DNA of 64,000 bases, taken from the NCBI GenBank assembly GCA_018830645.1, contig JAHJSA010000050.1, positions 78,050 to 142,049 on the forward strand, in the 5' to 3' direction. The position numbers and the translations under genes were made by a program. This DNA comes from Actinomycetota bacterium. GTDB taxonomy: Bacteria; Actinomycetota; Thermoleophilia; RBG-16-64-13. The stretch's first letter is position 1; every line of letters begins with the position of its first letter. Below, piece by piece: positions 51,545 to 64,000 of this stretch. The notes beneath the pieces were generated by a model. The model ran no database searches. It saw only the letters and a program-made list of their open reading frames with translations, and was not told where the DNA came from.

Positions 51545-52669
51545 CTACATGTACTCGATCGGGAGCAGGCTGTCCAACGCGAAATACTGGTTACCGGTTG
51601 CTTCCGCCACCCGCGAGTTGGTGACCTTGCCCTCCATCACGTTGATGCCGCGGGCGAGAGCTGGGTCGGCCCGTGCCGCCGAGGACAACCCGAGATCGGC
51701 GACGTACATGATGTACGGCAGCGTCGCGTTCGTGAGGGCGAGCGTCGAGGTGATGGGCACCACCCCGGCCATGTTGCCCACGCAGTAGTGCACCACCCCG
51801 TGCTCCAAATACGTGGGATCCCTGTGCGTGGTCATGCGAGAGGTCGCGAAACACCCGCCCTGGTCGATGCTCATATCCACCACGACTGAGCCGGGCTGCA
51901 TCGTGGCCACCACGTCCTCCGACACCAGCAGGGGGGCGCGTGCACCCGGCACGTGCACCGCGCCGATCACGAGATCGGCCGAGGCGACTTCCTGCTCGAT
52001 CGTGAGCTGGTTGCTCATGAGCGTCTCCACGGCGGGCACCATGCTCTCAACCTCGGCGAGACGTTGGGTGCTGATGTCGATCACGGTGACGCGCGCGCGC
52101 ATGCCCGAGGCCACTAATGCGGCGTTCCTCCCCGCGATACCGGCGCCAAGCACCACGACACTAGCGGCGGCCACGCCCGTCACGCCACCCAGCAGCTTGC
52201 CCTTACCGCCGTTCATGCGCTCGAGGAGATGGGCACCCGCGTGCGGAGCCAGCCTCCCGGCAACCTCACTCATCGGGGCGAGCAAGGGCAGATGGCCGTG
52301 GGCAGTCTCCACGGTCTCGTACGCCATGTAGGTGGCTCCGCTCTCGAGGAGTTCTCGTGTCAGATCTGGATTCGGGGCGAGGTGGAGGTAGGCGAACATC
52401 ACCTGACCCGCCCGCATGCGCATGCACTCGTCTCTCAAGGGCTCCTTGACCTTGAGTAGGAGTTCGGCTCGGTCGAACACCGCCTGGGGGCCTTCCACCA
52501 CCTCTGCGCCGGCGGAGGAGTATGCCTCGTCCGCGAGCGCCGACGACTCCCCCGCTCCGCGCTCCACGAGGACGGTATGGCCGCTCCTGGTCAGCTCCAG
52601 CGCACCCGCGGGGGTCAACGACACCCTGTGCTCGTCGGCCTTGATCTCCTTGAGAACCCCTATTCGCAC
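51545..52669 (-). CDS. ald: Alanine dehydrogenase
   Basis: A 374-residue NAD enzyme interconverting L-alanine and pyruvate plus ammonia. N-terminal [22 protein letters not shown]75-type lysine in [16 protein letters not shown], Rossmann motif [18 protein letters not shown], and [16 protein letters not shown] with the catalytic Asp. GTG 52669 overlaps the NUDIX stop by 10 bases. A nitrogen or carbon balance role is expected. Confidence 0.96.
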   Translation of the reverse strand: MRIGVLKEIKADEHRVSLTPAGALELTRSGHTVLVERGAGESSALADEAYSSAGAEVVEGPQAVFDRAELLLKVKEPLRDECMRMRAGQVMFAYLHLAPNPDLTRELLESGATYMAYETVETAHGHLPLLAPMSEVAGRLAPHAGAHLLERMNGGKGKLLGGVTGVAAASVVVLGAGIAGRNAALVASGMRARVTVIDISTQRLAEVESMVPAVETLMSNQLTIEQEVASADLVIGAVHVPGARAPLLVSEDVVATMQPGSVVVDMSIDQGGCFATSRMTTHRDPTYLEHGVVHYCVGNMAGVVPITSTLALTNATLPYIMYVADLGLSSAARADPALARGINVMEGKVTNSRVAEATGNQYFALDSLLPIEYM

Positions 52670-53381
52670 TCGTTCACCCCTCTTGTCTCCGCGCCGTACT
52701 GGTCCCCCCGACCGGCCGGATCCCTTCGACCGCCCTCAGCGCCTGGAGGGGACGCAGCTACGTGGCGCTCCACGAGCAGAAGAGTGGCCAGGGTCTTCGC
52801 GTCCCTCAGGTCCTCGGCTCCCGCTATCACATCGGCCAGAGGCCTCCAGATCAGCTCGATGACTTCGTCTTCATCGCGGTCCGACGACACCGAGTCCAGG
52901 CCGGTGGCCAGGAACGCGTGCAGCTGCTCCCTGAGAAACCCAGGCGAGGCGAAGAACGATCCGAGATGCACCCATTCGGCGGCGACGAGGCCGGTCTCCT
53001 CTCTCAACTCCCGGCGGGCCGCCTCCAGCGGCGCCTCCCCGGGCTCGAGACCTCCTGCGGGGAGTTCCAGCAGGTACCCTCCCACGGGATGCCGGTATTG
53101 GCGCACGAGCACTAGCCTCCCCGCCGCGTCCACAGCGGCCACCACGACGGCCCCAGGATGCTCGATGACCTCGCGCGAATAGACCCCGTCGCCGGTGTCG
53201 ATCTCGTCCACCCTCAGACTGACGACGCGCCCGGAGAAGACGTGCCGGGACGATACCACCCGCGGCAGCTCTTCGGCGTTCGAAGAACCGATCGAAACAG
53301 GCGCCCCCACCGGCACAGTGTTCCCGGCGTGCCCGGCGTGCCCGGCGTGCCCGGCGTGCCTGGTGTGCCCGGTGTCTTCGA

Positions 53382-53385
<4 letters not shown>
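52660..53385 (-). CDS. NUDIX hydrolase, ADP-ribose pyrophosphatase type
   Basis: A 241-residue hydrolase. The NUDIX box GGLEPGEAPLEAARREL and REETGL is intact, preceded by RQYRHPVGGYLLELPAG, typical of ADP-ribose pyrophosphatases. GTG 53385 has GAAGGAG upstream and overlaps the M20 stop (GTGA). Residues 10-21 are four His-Ala-Gly units coded by a 9-base repeat, outside the catalytic domain, making the N-terminus unlike ordinary family members. The C-terminus is also extended. Confidence 0.9.
53323..53376. repeat. 9-base minisatellite encoding His-Ala-Gly repeats
   Basis: Four perfect copies of CCCGGCGTG (53323-53358) followed by two degenerate copies (53359-53376). Read on the minus strand inside the NUDIX gene they encode tandem His-Ala-Gly. 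The unit is a multiple of three, so copy-number change would keep the frame. Confidence 0.85.
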
Positions 53386-58022
<4,637 letters not shown>

Positions 58023-58029
58023 CTGAGCG

Positions 58030-58899
58030 TCAGGCCCCTCCCACGAACCGCTGGGCGAAGTTGTGGTAGAAGTCGCTCTCCGGAAGCAGGGCCAGCGTGG
58101 CCAGCGCGGGGGCGGTGCGAACCTCGAGCTCCGCGAGAGCCTGCAGTGAGCCCACGTGCTCGCCGTCGGAGAGTATGTCCACTGCCGTGTGACGCGATTC
58201 GTTGCGCAGAGTGACAACGTCCGCGGTCGCCAGCACCACCGACCGCACCGCCAAGGCGTGAGGCGCCACGTACGACACCACGTATCCCTGCAGGTTGACG
58301 CCCAGCACAGGTCCGCCGACCGCGAGGTTGTAGGCCGTGGACCCAGCGGGGGTGGAGATCACGAGAGCGTCGGCGCGCACGTCGAACAAGGACACCCCGT
58401 TGACGCCATAGGAGATGTGACATATGCCGCCTTCCCTCCCCCTCCCGACGACGAGGTCGTTCACAGCGCGCAGCGTAGCCCCGTTGCTCGACGTCGTGAG
58501 ACCCAACAAGGGCTGGGCCACATACTCGCCGTCCAAGAGGCGGGCGAGGTCCCGCTGAAGCTCATCCTTCTGGATAGTGGCAAGGAAGCCCACACGCCCG
58601 AGATTGATGCCCGCCACGGGAACGCCCAAGTCGCGCGTGAGCCGAAGCGCGCGCAGCATCGTGCCGTCTCCGCCGAGCACCAAGCAAAGATCCGCTTCCG
58701 TGAGTTCTTCTCGCGCCACTTCGCAGCAACCTTCGCCGCCCACATCAACCAGCCCTGGGTGTTTCAGCGTCTCCCCCGGAGGGAGGAGAAGCCGTATGCC
58801 CCGCTCCTCCAGCAGTGGGAGGACCTCGGCCACGACCGGGGCGGCCACCTCCCTCACCTGATGCGTGAAGAGAGCCACACTTCTGATCGGATCACTCAC
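58030..58899 (-). CDS. nadK: NAD kinase
   Basis: A 289-residue kinase making NADP. GGDGTMLRA, INLGRVGFLA, NDLVVGRG and STPAGSTAYNLAVGGPV are the family motifs. GTG 58899 overlaps the tlyA stop by 8 bases. The tlyA-nadK-recN order is classical. Confidence 0.96.
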   Translation of the reverse strand: MSDPIRSVALFTHQVREVAAPVVAEVLPLLEERGIRLLLPPGETLKHPGLVDVGGEGCCEVAREELTEADLCLVLGGDGTMLRALRLTRDLGVPVAGINLGRVGFLATIQKDELQRDLARLLDGEYVAQPLLGLTTSSNGATLRAVNDLVVGRGREGGICHISYGVNGVSLFDVRADALVISTPAGSTAYNLAVGGPVLGVNLQGYVVSYVAPHALAVRSVVLATADVVTLRNESRHTAVDILSDGEHVGSLQALAELEVRTAPALATLALLPESDFYHNFAQRFVGGA

Positions 58900-59716
58900 C
58901 CGAAGCCCCTTCCAGGTTGCCGGCGTGCACGACCTTGGCGATCATCTGCTCCAGGGTAGCAGGCCGTCCCCTATCCCCTCTACCTCTATCCACCCGGAAC
59001 ACGAACTCCACGTTCCCCCCCACGCCGGGTAGTCCCGAGTCGCACAGTCCATCGACCGCCAAACCGAGGTCCCCGAGTGTCGTACCGACACTTCTGAGCA
59101 CATCTTCGTGCACTTCAGGATCACGCACGATGCCCCCCTTTCCCACCCGCTCCGCACCGGCCTCGAACTGCGGCTTCACGAGCAGAAGACCGGTGAATCT
59201 CTCGGCCATACAGCCGATCACGGCCGGAAGCACCTTCGCCAACGAGATGAAGGACACATCCACAGTCAGAAGATCTGGTGAAAAGGGCAGCGACTCAGGT
59301 TGGAGCCACCGCGCGTTCACGCGCTCCATCACTATCACCCGGGGGTCATTGCGCAGTCGGACGTCGAGCTGCCCATAGCCCACATCCAAAGCGATCACTT
59401 CCAATGCCCCGTGCTGCAGCAGACAGTCGACGAACCCACCCGTCGACGCGCCCACATCCAGGGCCCGGGCCCCCTTCGGGTCCACCTCCAGAGCCTCGAG
59501 TGCGTGCGCCAGCTTCTCGCCGGCACGCGAGACGAAGCGAGGGCGCCGCTTGAACTGCACACTCGCGGTCTCGGGCACGGCGGTACCGGCCTTGTCGACC
59601 ACGCATCCGTCTACCGTTACGTCGCCCGCCATGATCAGGGCCCGCCCGATAGTGCGGCTGTCGACGAGCCCTCTGTCGACCAACAATTGATCGAGCCGGA
59701 CTCGGGGTGTGGTCAC
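58892..59716 (-). CDS. tlyA: TlyA-family rRNA 2'-O-methyltransferase
   Basis: A 274-residue protein with an N-terminal S4 domain (RLDQLLVDRGLVDSRTIGRA) and a FtsJ-like methyltransferase (LDVGASTGGFVDCLLQ, LDVGYGQL, LVKPQFEAG). Methylates ribose of 16S C1409 and/or 23S C1920 and sensitises to capreomycin in mycobacteria. GTG 59716 overlaps the dxs stop. Confidence 0.93.
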   Translation of the reverse strand: MTTPRVRLDQLLVDRGLVDSRTIGRALIMAGDVTVDGCVVDKAGTAVPETASVQFKRRPRFVSRAGEKLAHALEALEVDPKGARALDVGASTGGFVDCLLQHGALEVIALDVGYGQLDVRLRNDPRVIVMERVNARWLQPESLPFSPDLLTVDVSFISLAKVLPAVIGCMAERFTGLLLVKPQFEAGAERVGKGGIVRDPEVHEDVLRSVGTTLGDLGLAVDGLCDSGLPGVGGNVEFVFRVDRGRGDRGRPATLEQMIAKVVHAGNLEGASGE

Positions 59717-61623
59717 CTTCCGCGTGTCTCCGCGGACACCAGCAGGGAGGCGGCCGACTCGGCGACCCTCTCGGCGGTGAAGCCGACGTGGGCGTGCAGT
59801 GACGGCAGGTCGCCGTGCGTCACGAATTCATCCGGAAGCCCGATCATGCCGAGCGGCCTCTGAAGACCCGCTCTCTGAAGCAGGTCGGCCACGCCGGAAC
59901 CGAAGCCACCGACGACCGTGTTCTCCTCCACCGTCACGACAGCGGAGTGAGCCTCCAGGAGTGGAACGAGCGCGTCTTCGTCCAGAGGGGAGATCATTCG
60001 CACGTTGGCCACGGTCGCATCCACGCCGCGTTCGCTCAGGATGGCCGCCCCTTCCTCGGCCAGCCGCACACCCGAACCGGTGGCCAAGAGCAACACCTCA
60101 CTCCCCTCTCGGATCACCTCGACCCACGGCCCGGTGATCGCCTCCGGCACGTCGACCAACGGCAGCCCCAGGCCCCTCCCTCGAGGATAGCGCAGCGCGA
60201 CGGGACGCTCCAAAGCGAGGGCCGTCGCCAAGAGAGTCTGCAGTTCTGCTTCATCCTTGGGGGCCAGGATCGTGAGGCCGGGCACCGAGCGAAGGAACGA
60301 GATGTCGAAAGCTCCGTGATGGGTAGGCCCGTCTTCCCCAACCAGCCCGGCACGGTCGATGGCGAACACCACCGGCAGCCCGGGAAGACACACGTCGTGG
60401 ATCACTTGGTCATATGCGCGCTGCAGGAACGTCGAGTACAAGGCCACCACCGGCCGCATGCCCGCGGCCGCGAGGCCTGCGGCGAAGCCCACCGCATGGC
60501 CTTCGGCGATTCCCACGTCGAAAAAGCGCGTGGGGAACTCGCGCTCCAGATGGTCGAGACCCGTCCCCGCCGCCATCGCCGCCGTGATGCCCACCACTCG
60601 TGTATCGCGACGCGCGAGCTCCACGAGGGTGCGACCGAAGACCTCGGTGTAGGTGGGGGGCGCGTCACCGGCCGGCTCGCATTCGCCGGTGGGCACGGAG
60701 AACGGCGACGTGCCGTGAAAGCGGTCGGGGGCTCGTTCGGCCGGCGAGTACCCCTTGCCCTTGATGGTGCGCACGTGTAGCAACACAGGGCCGTTCACGG
60801 CCAGAGCGCGACGGAGGTCTGCGCGCAACGCCTCGATATCGTGACCATCGGTGACCCCGATGTAGGTGAAACCCAACTCCTCGAACAGCATGCCGGGCAC
60901 GAGCGCCGCCTTGACCCCTTCTTTGACATGCTCCCCCATCGCGTACACGCGCTCCCCGATGCGCGGGAACTGCTGCACGCGACGCTCCAGGTCGCGCCGG
61001 AACCGGTAGAACGAAGGCTCGGTGCGCAGACGGGTGAGGTAGGAGCTGATCGCCCCGACGTTCTTTCGGATAGACATCTCGTTGTCGTTCAAGACGACCA
61101 CGAGAGGCGTGCGGAGATGACCGGCTTGGTTCAGACCCTCGTAGGCCATGCCGCCGGTGAGGGCGCCGTCGCCGATCACCGCTACCACACGGCCCGCGTC
61201 TTTATCTCCGCCGAGACGGGCCGCCTCTGCGAGCCCCACGCCCACGCTGACCGAAGTGCTGCTGTGCCCAGTGCCGAAGGCGTCGTGCTCGCTCTCGCTC
61301 GGCTTAGGGAAGCCCGAAAGGCCGCCGTACGAGCGGATGGTGGCGAAGCGGTCGGCTCGACCGGTGAGCAGCTTGTGCGGGTACGCCTGATGGCCTACGT
61401 CCCAGACGATCTTGTCCCGGGGGCTCTGCAGCTCAGCATGTAGGGCTATCGTGAGTTCCACGACCCCCAAAGAGGGCCCGAGGTGTCCCCCCACACAGGC
61501 GATCGACTGGATGATCTCAAGGCGCACCTCGCTCGCGAGCCTGCGCAGGTCGGCTGCCGATAGGGTGCGCAGGTCCTCAGGCAGACACAGTTGGTCGAGC
61601 AGTCTTGGTGGCACGGGATCCAT
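59713..61623 (-). CDS. dxs: 1-deoxy-D-xylulose-5-phosphate synthase
   Basis: First enzyme of the MEP isoprenoid pathway; 636 residues, thiamine diphosphate-dependent. GHQAYPHKLLTGR, GDGALTGGMAYEGLNQAG (ThDP motif), AGLVGEDGPTHHGAFD and YPRGRG fit the family. ATG 61623. Upstream, 85 bases separate it from nusB. ispH is in the same window. Confidence 0.96.
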   Translation of the reverse strand: MDPVPPRLLDQLCLPEDLRTLSAADLRRLASEVRLEIIQSIACVGGHLGPSLGVVELTIALHAELQSPRDKIVWDVGHQAYPHKLLTGRADRFATIRSYGGLSGFPKPSESEHDAFGTGHSSTSVSVGVGLAEAARLGGDKDAGRVVAVIGDGALTGGMAYEGLNQAGHLRTPLVVVLNDNEMSIRKNVGAISSYLTRLRTEPSFYRFRRDLERRVQQFPRIGERVYAMGEHVKEGVKAALVPGMLFEELGFTYIGVTDGHDIEALRADLRRALAVNGPVLLHVRTIKGKGYSPAERAPDRFHGTSPFSVPTGECEPAGDAPPTYTEVFGRTLVELARRDTRVVGITAAMAAGTGLDHLEREFPTRFFDVGIAEGHAVGFAAGLAAAGMRPVVALYSTFLQRAYDQVIHDVCLPGLPVVFAIDRAGLVGEDGPTHHGAFDISFLRSVPGLTILAPKDEAELQTLLATALALERPVALRYPRGRGLGLPLVDVPEAITGPWVEVIREGSEVLLLATGSGVRLAEEGAAILSERGVDATVANVRMISPLDEDALVPLLEAHSAVVTVEENTVVGGFGSGVADLLQRAGLQRPLGMIGLPDEFVTHGDLPSLHAHVGFTAERVAESAASLLVSAETRGR

Positions 61624-61708
61624 CCTAGGCGCTGATTATACTCCGTTGTCCTTCCTGCCGAGGCGTCGGCGGGCGCCGGACGCGTCTCCGAGCCGCTCCT
61701 CGGTCGTC

Positions 61709-62113
61709 TCAGGATCGCTCCTCGGTGGCCAAGGCCCCCAGAACACCGTTGACCAGTCGAGCGGCCTCGTCAGAGCAGTACCGTTTCGCGAGTTCGACCG
61801 CCTCGGAGATGGTGACAGCCGGCGGGTTCTCCGACGCCCAGCGCAACTCGAAGAGCCCCAAACGAAGAAGATTCCGTTCCAGCGGGGCAAGGCGTTCGAG
61901 CGTCCAGCCTTCGAGACGCCGCCCGAGCTCCGAATCGATCTCCGCCCGATGCTCCGCCACCCCCTCGACCAGCCGTCTCTGATACGGATCCATCTCCTCG
62001 GGCCGCACAGCACTCCGCCTGATCACAGCGTCTTCGCGCGTGAGACCCAGGAGGTCTTGTTGGTACAGGAAGAAGAGTGCCTCCTTGCGCGCCCGTCGCC
62101 TACCGGTCGCCAC
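61709..62113 (-). CDS. nusB: Transcription antitermination factor NusB
   Basis: A 134-residue all-helical protein of the rRNA antitermination complex. RRRARKEALFFLYQQDLL, ERNLLRLGLFEL, PAVTISEAVELAKRY and FVNGVLGAL-like LVNGVLGALA are the family features. GTG 62113 lies 1 base after the Asp23-family stop, so the genes are coupled. Confidence 0.94.
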   Translation of the reverse strand: MATGRRRARKEALFFLYQQDLLGLTREDAVIRRSAVRPEEMDPYQRRLVEGVAEHRAEIDSELGRRLEGWTLERLAPLERNLLRLGLFELRWASENPPAVTISEAVELAKRYCSDEAARLVNGVLGALATEERS

Positions 62114-62114
62114 G

Positions 62115-62474
62115 TCAGGCGTGGTCTTCGGGCGGGGGGAAGACGCCGTCGAAGTGAACGTCGACGCGCGCGATGCGCAGGCCGGTCATCCGGGCGAGAC
62201 GAGAGGCGATTATTTCCTTGACTGCCTCTCCGAGTGCGGGCAGATCCTCCCCCAGCTGAGCAAGCACGTGCACGACCACGGAGCCGACTCCCTGTACCAC
62301 CACGATCTCTGCGTCTCTTCGCCCCGGCCGCGCGCCCTCACGATGCAGGCGCACTCTCGGCTCGGAAGCCACTGACCACCGCACGATCGACTGCAACACC
62401 GAGGATGAGATCTGGTAATCGGCGACCTCCCCGTGTCCCGCTCCCGGGAACATGGTGCCTCCGTCCTGGTTCAT
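62115..62474 (-). CDS. Asp23/Gls24 family envelope stress protein
   Basis: A 119-residue protein of the Asp23 family (DUF322). Features include EVADYQISSSVLQSIVRWSV, a central beta sheet and EAVKEIIASRLARMTGLRIA. The position accC-asp23-nusB matches Bacillus yqhY, which is linked to fatty-acid synthesis control. The ATG overlaps the accC stop (ATGA). Confidence 0.88.
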   Translation of the reverse strand: MNQDGGTMFPGAGHGEVADYQISSSVLQSIVRWSVASEPRVRLHREGARPGRRDAEIVVVQGVGSVVVHVLAQLGEDLPALGEAVKEIIASRLARMTGLRIARVDVHFDGVFPPPEDHA

Positions 62475-63859
62475 GTCTGCCGACCTCCTCCGTCGCCGTT
62501 CATCGAGGCCAACTCCCCCCGTGCCTCTTCGAGGAAAGCAGTCGAGATGTTCCCCGCGACGAAAGCCGGGTGACCCAGTATGTCCAGATGCAGGTCACGC
62601 GTGGTCGGCACCCCAACCACCTCGAGCTCCCTCAGACACCGGATCCCCCGCGCGATGCAGGACGTCCGATCCTCGTCCCACACGATCAGCTTCGCCAAGA
62701 GAGAGTCGTAGTTCGTGGGCACGGTGTACCCCTCGTAGAGGTGGGTGTCCACGCGCACCCCCGGACCGCCGGGAAGGCGAAGACGTTCGATGGTGCCGCC
62801 ACGCGGGAGGAAGTTCTTGCCGGGATCCTCCGCATTGATGCGAAACTCGATCGCGTGCCCCGTCGGCTGCACACTGCCGACCCGCGAGAGGGGTCGACCC
62901 GCCGCGACTCCGATCTGCTCCCGGATCACGTCCACTCCGGTCACCATCTCGGTCACCGGATGCTCCACCTGCACGCGGGTGTTCATCTCCATGAAGTAGA
63001 AGTCGCGGTGCTCGTCGGCGAGGAACTCCAACGTACCGGCGCTCAGGTAGTCGATCGCCGCACAGGCCTTGGTCACCAACTCGGCGAGGCGCCCGCGGGT
63101 GGCATCGTCAAGAAGCGGCGACGGGGATTCCTCCAACACCTTCTGATGACGTCGCTGGATGGAGCAATCGCGCTCTCCAAGGGTGAGCACTCCACCCCGG
63201 CCGTCCCCGATCACCTGGACCTCGACGTGGTGCGGGCGGGCGATCACCTTCTCGAGGTAGAGTTCCCCGTTGCCGAACGCACCCTCCGCCTCGGCCGAAG
63301 CAGCCATGTACGAACGCTCGATGTCCTCAGGATCGTCCACGAGGCGCATGCCCCGACCGCCTCCACCGGCGGAGGCCTTCAGCATCACCGGATAGCCCAG
63401 TGCAGCGGCGACCCGCGTTGCTTCGTCGACGCTTCCCAAAGCGCCTTCAGTACCCGGGATCGTCGGCAGCCCGGCATCGGCCATGATCCGCTTCGCGAGG
63501 GACTTGTCGCCCAGATCGTCCATACTGTCGGGCGTCGGGCCGATGAACACCAGGTCATTGTCGACGCAGGCGCGGGCGAACGTCGAGTTCTCCGACAGGA
63601 AGCCGTAGCCGGGATGCACCGCGTCGCACCCTGTCATACGGGCGGCGGCCACCATGCTCGGGATGCTCAGGTAGCTGCGGCGCGGATCGGGGGGCCCGAT
63701 GCACAAAGCCCGGTCGGCTGCCCGTACGTGCGCAGCTTCGGTGTCCGCGGTGGAATACACCGCCACCGCTTCGATGCCCATCTCATGGCACGCCCTGATG
63801 ACGCGCAACGCGATCTCGCCCCGGTTGGCGACCAGGATGCGGTCGAACACAGGCGCCAT
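62471..63859 (-). CDS. accC: Biotin carboxylase subunit of acetyl-CoA carboxylase
   Basis: A 462-residue ATP-grasp biotin carboxylase. ILVANRGEIALRVIRACHEM, HPGYGFLSEN, KASAGGGGRGMRL, MEMNTRVQVEHPVTEMVTG with the catalytic Arg. The usual partner accB is not next to it in the window; instead the 3' end of a transposase-like gene lies 32 bases upstream. AGGAA is about 13 bases before the ATG, in that boundary region. Confidence 0.95.
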   Translation of the reverse strand: MAPVFDRILVANRGEIALRVIRACHEMGIEAVAVYSTADTEAAHVRAADRALCIGPPDPRRSYLSIPSMVAAARMTGCDAVHPGYGFLSENSTFARACVDNDLVFIGPTPDSMDDLGDKSLAKRIMADAGLPTIPGTEGALGSVDEATRVAAALGYPVMLKASAGGGGRGMRLVDDPEDIERSYMAASAEAEGAFGNGELYLEKVIARPHHVEVQVIGDGRGGVLTLGERDCSIQRRHQKVLEESPSPLLDDATRGRLAELVTKACAAIDYLSAGTLEFLADEHRDFYFMEMNTRVQVEHPVTEMVTGVDVIREQIGVAAGRPLSRVGSVQPTGHAIEFRINAEDPGKNFLPRGGTIERLRLPGGPGVRVDTHLYEGYTVPTNYDSLLAKLIVWDEDRTSCIARGIRCLRELEVVGVPTTRDLHLDILGHPAFVAGNISTAFLEEARGELASMNGDGGGRQT

Positions 63860-63891
63860 CTAGTAGTCCGTTCCTGAACAAGAGTTACACA

Positions 63892-64000
63892 TCAAAGCAA
63901 CCCCAGATCGAACTTGTTCCAGCGGAACACCACCGGGGAGGCGTTGAACTCGTCGATACCCAGCAGGATGCGCGCCTTCAGCTCCTCGGTGGAATCCACC
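63892..64000 (-). mobile_element. 3' end of a probable IS630-family transposase gene
   Basis: The last 36 codons of a minus-strand gene that continues beyond the right edge. The sequence STEELKARILLGIDEFN then PVVFRWNKFD resembles the conserved C-terminus of IS630-family transposases (ELK-R-I-x-I-x-x-F/Y-N...P-x-FRW-K). It does not resemble AccB or any biotin carrier end. The catalytic DDE part is outside the window. If correct, the element end must lie within the 32 bases before accC (63860-63891), although no terminal inverted repeat can be confirmed from one end. Confidence 0.55.

Noticed and set aside
62234..63877. Plus-strand open frame of 547 codons opposite accC
   Set aside because: Antisense shadow of the conserved accC; no motif or start signal.

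Overview
This 64 kb window is high-GC chromosomal DNA from a bacterium that is most probably a deep-branching actinobacterium. Three things point that way. A GarA-like FHA gene and an FtsR-like MerR gene sit next to gcvH, which is the mycobacterial/corynebacterial order. A small protein on the same operon carries the c-di-GMP signature of the RsiG anti-sigma family, in the one-motif form known from basal unicellular Actinobacteria such as Rubrobacter. Type IV pilus motor genes and MglA/MglB genes are also present, which fits a unicellular, surface-motile member. I cannot fix the class from sequence alone. Coding density is very high: no gene-free stretch exceeds 300 bases, and the longest is about 231 bases, upstream of the lipoprotein gene at 6902.

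Left part, plus strand (1-21134): the 3' part of rel/spoT, a REC-PATAN response regulator, a glyoxalase-II-like hydrolase, hisS, aspS, a thioredoxin-like lipoprotein, a NifU/IscU-MnmA fusion, DUF948 and YtxH-like envelope proteins, an RsbW-like protein with a SigB/SigF-type sigma factor, alaS-ruvX-mltG-aroE, then pilB-pilT-pilC and a second sigma factor.

Centre (21252-30124): a minus-strand operon rsiG-orf96-garA-ftsR-apt with a near-consensus promoter that looks leaderless, a separate gcvH with a hairpin behind it, a standalone PATAN (DUF4388) gene divergent from mglB-mglA, then vanW and a fused sugar-nucleotidyltransferase/phosphohexomutase gene.

Right part (30141-64000) is entirely minus strand. 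It holds pgsA, a tRNA-Pro(GGG) gene, then a very tight 13-gene run scpA-scpB-rluB-hisC-aroF-tyrA-aroA-cmk-plsC-ispH-der-plsY-gpsA joined mostly by 1-4 base start/stop overlaps. Next come a site-2 protease, a DHH-CBS-tRNA nucleotidyltransferase, an SLH membrane protein, deoA, a fused deoB-punA gene, xerD, ald, a NUDIX hydrolase, an M20 peptidase, pyrG, recN, nadK, tlyA, dxs, nusB, an Asp23-family gene and accC. At the right edge is the 3' end of what looks like an IS630-family transposase gene, just upstream of accC.

The most interesting theme is a putative surface-motility control network. PilB/PilT/PilC are the motor, MglA/MglB a polarity switch, two PATAN proteins possible pilus-motor effectors, and an RsiG-like protein with a candidate sigma factor a possible c-di-GMP-gated transcription switch. 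The second theme is enzyme fusion: IscU-MnmA, DeoB-PunA, DHH-CBS-nucleotidyltransferase and GT-A/LbH/phosphohexomutase. These functional links are inferences from domain content and gene order.
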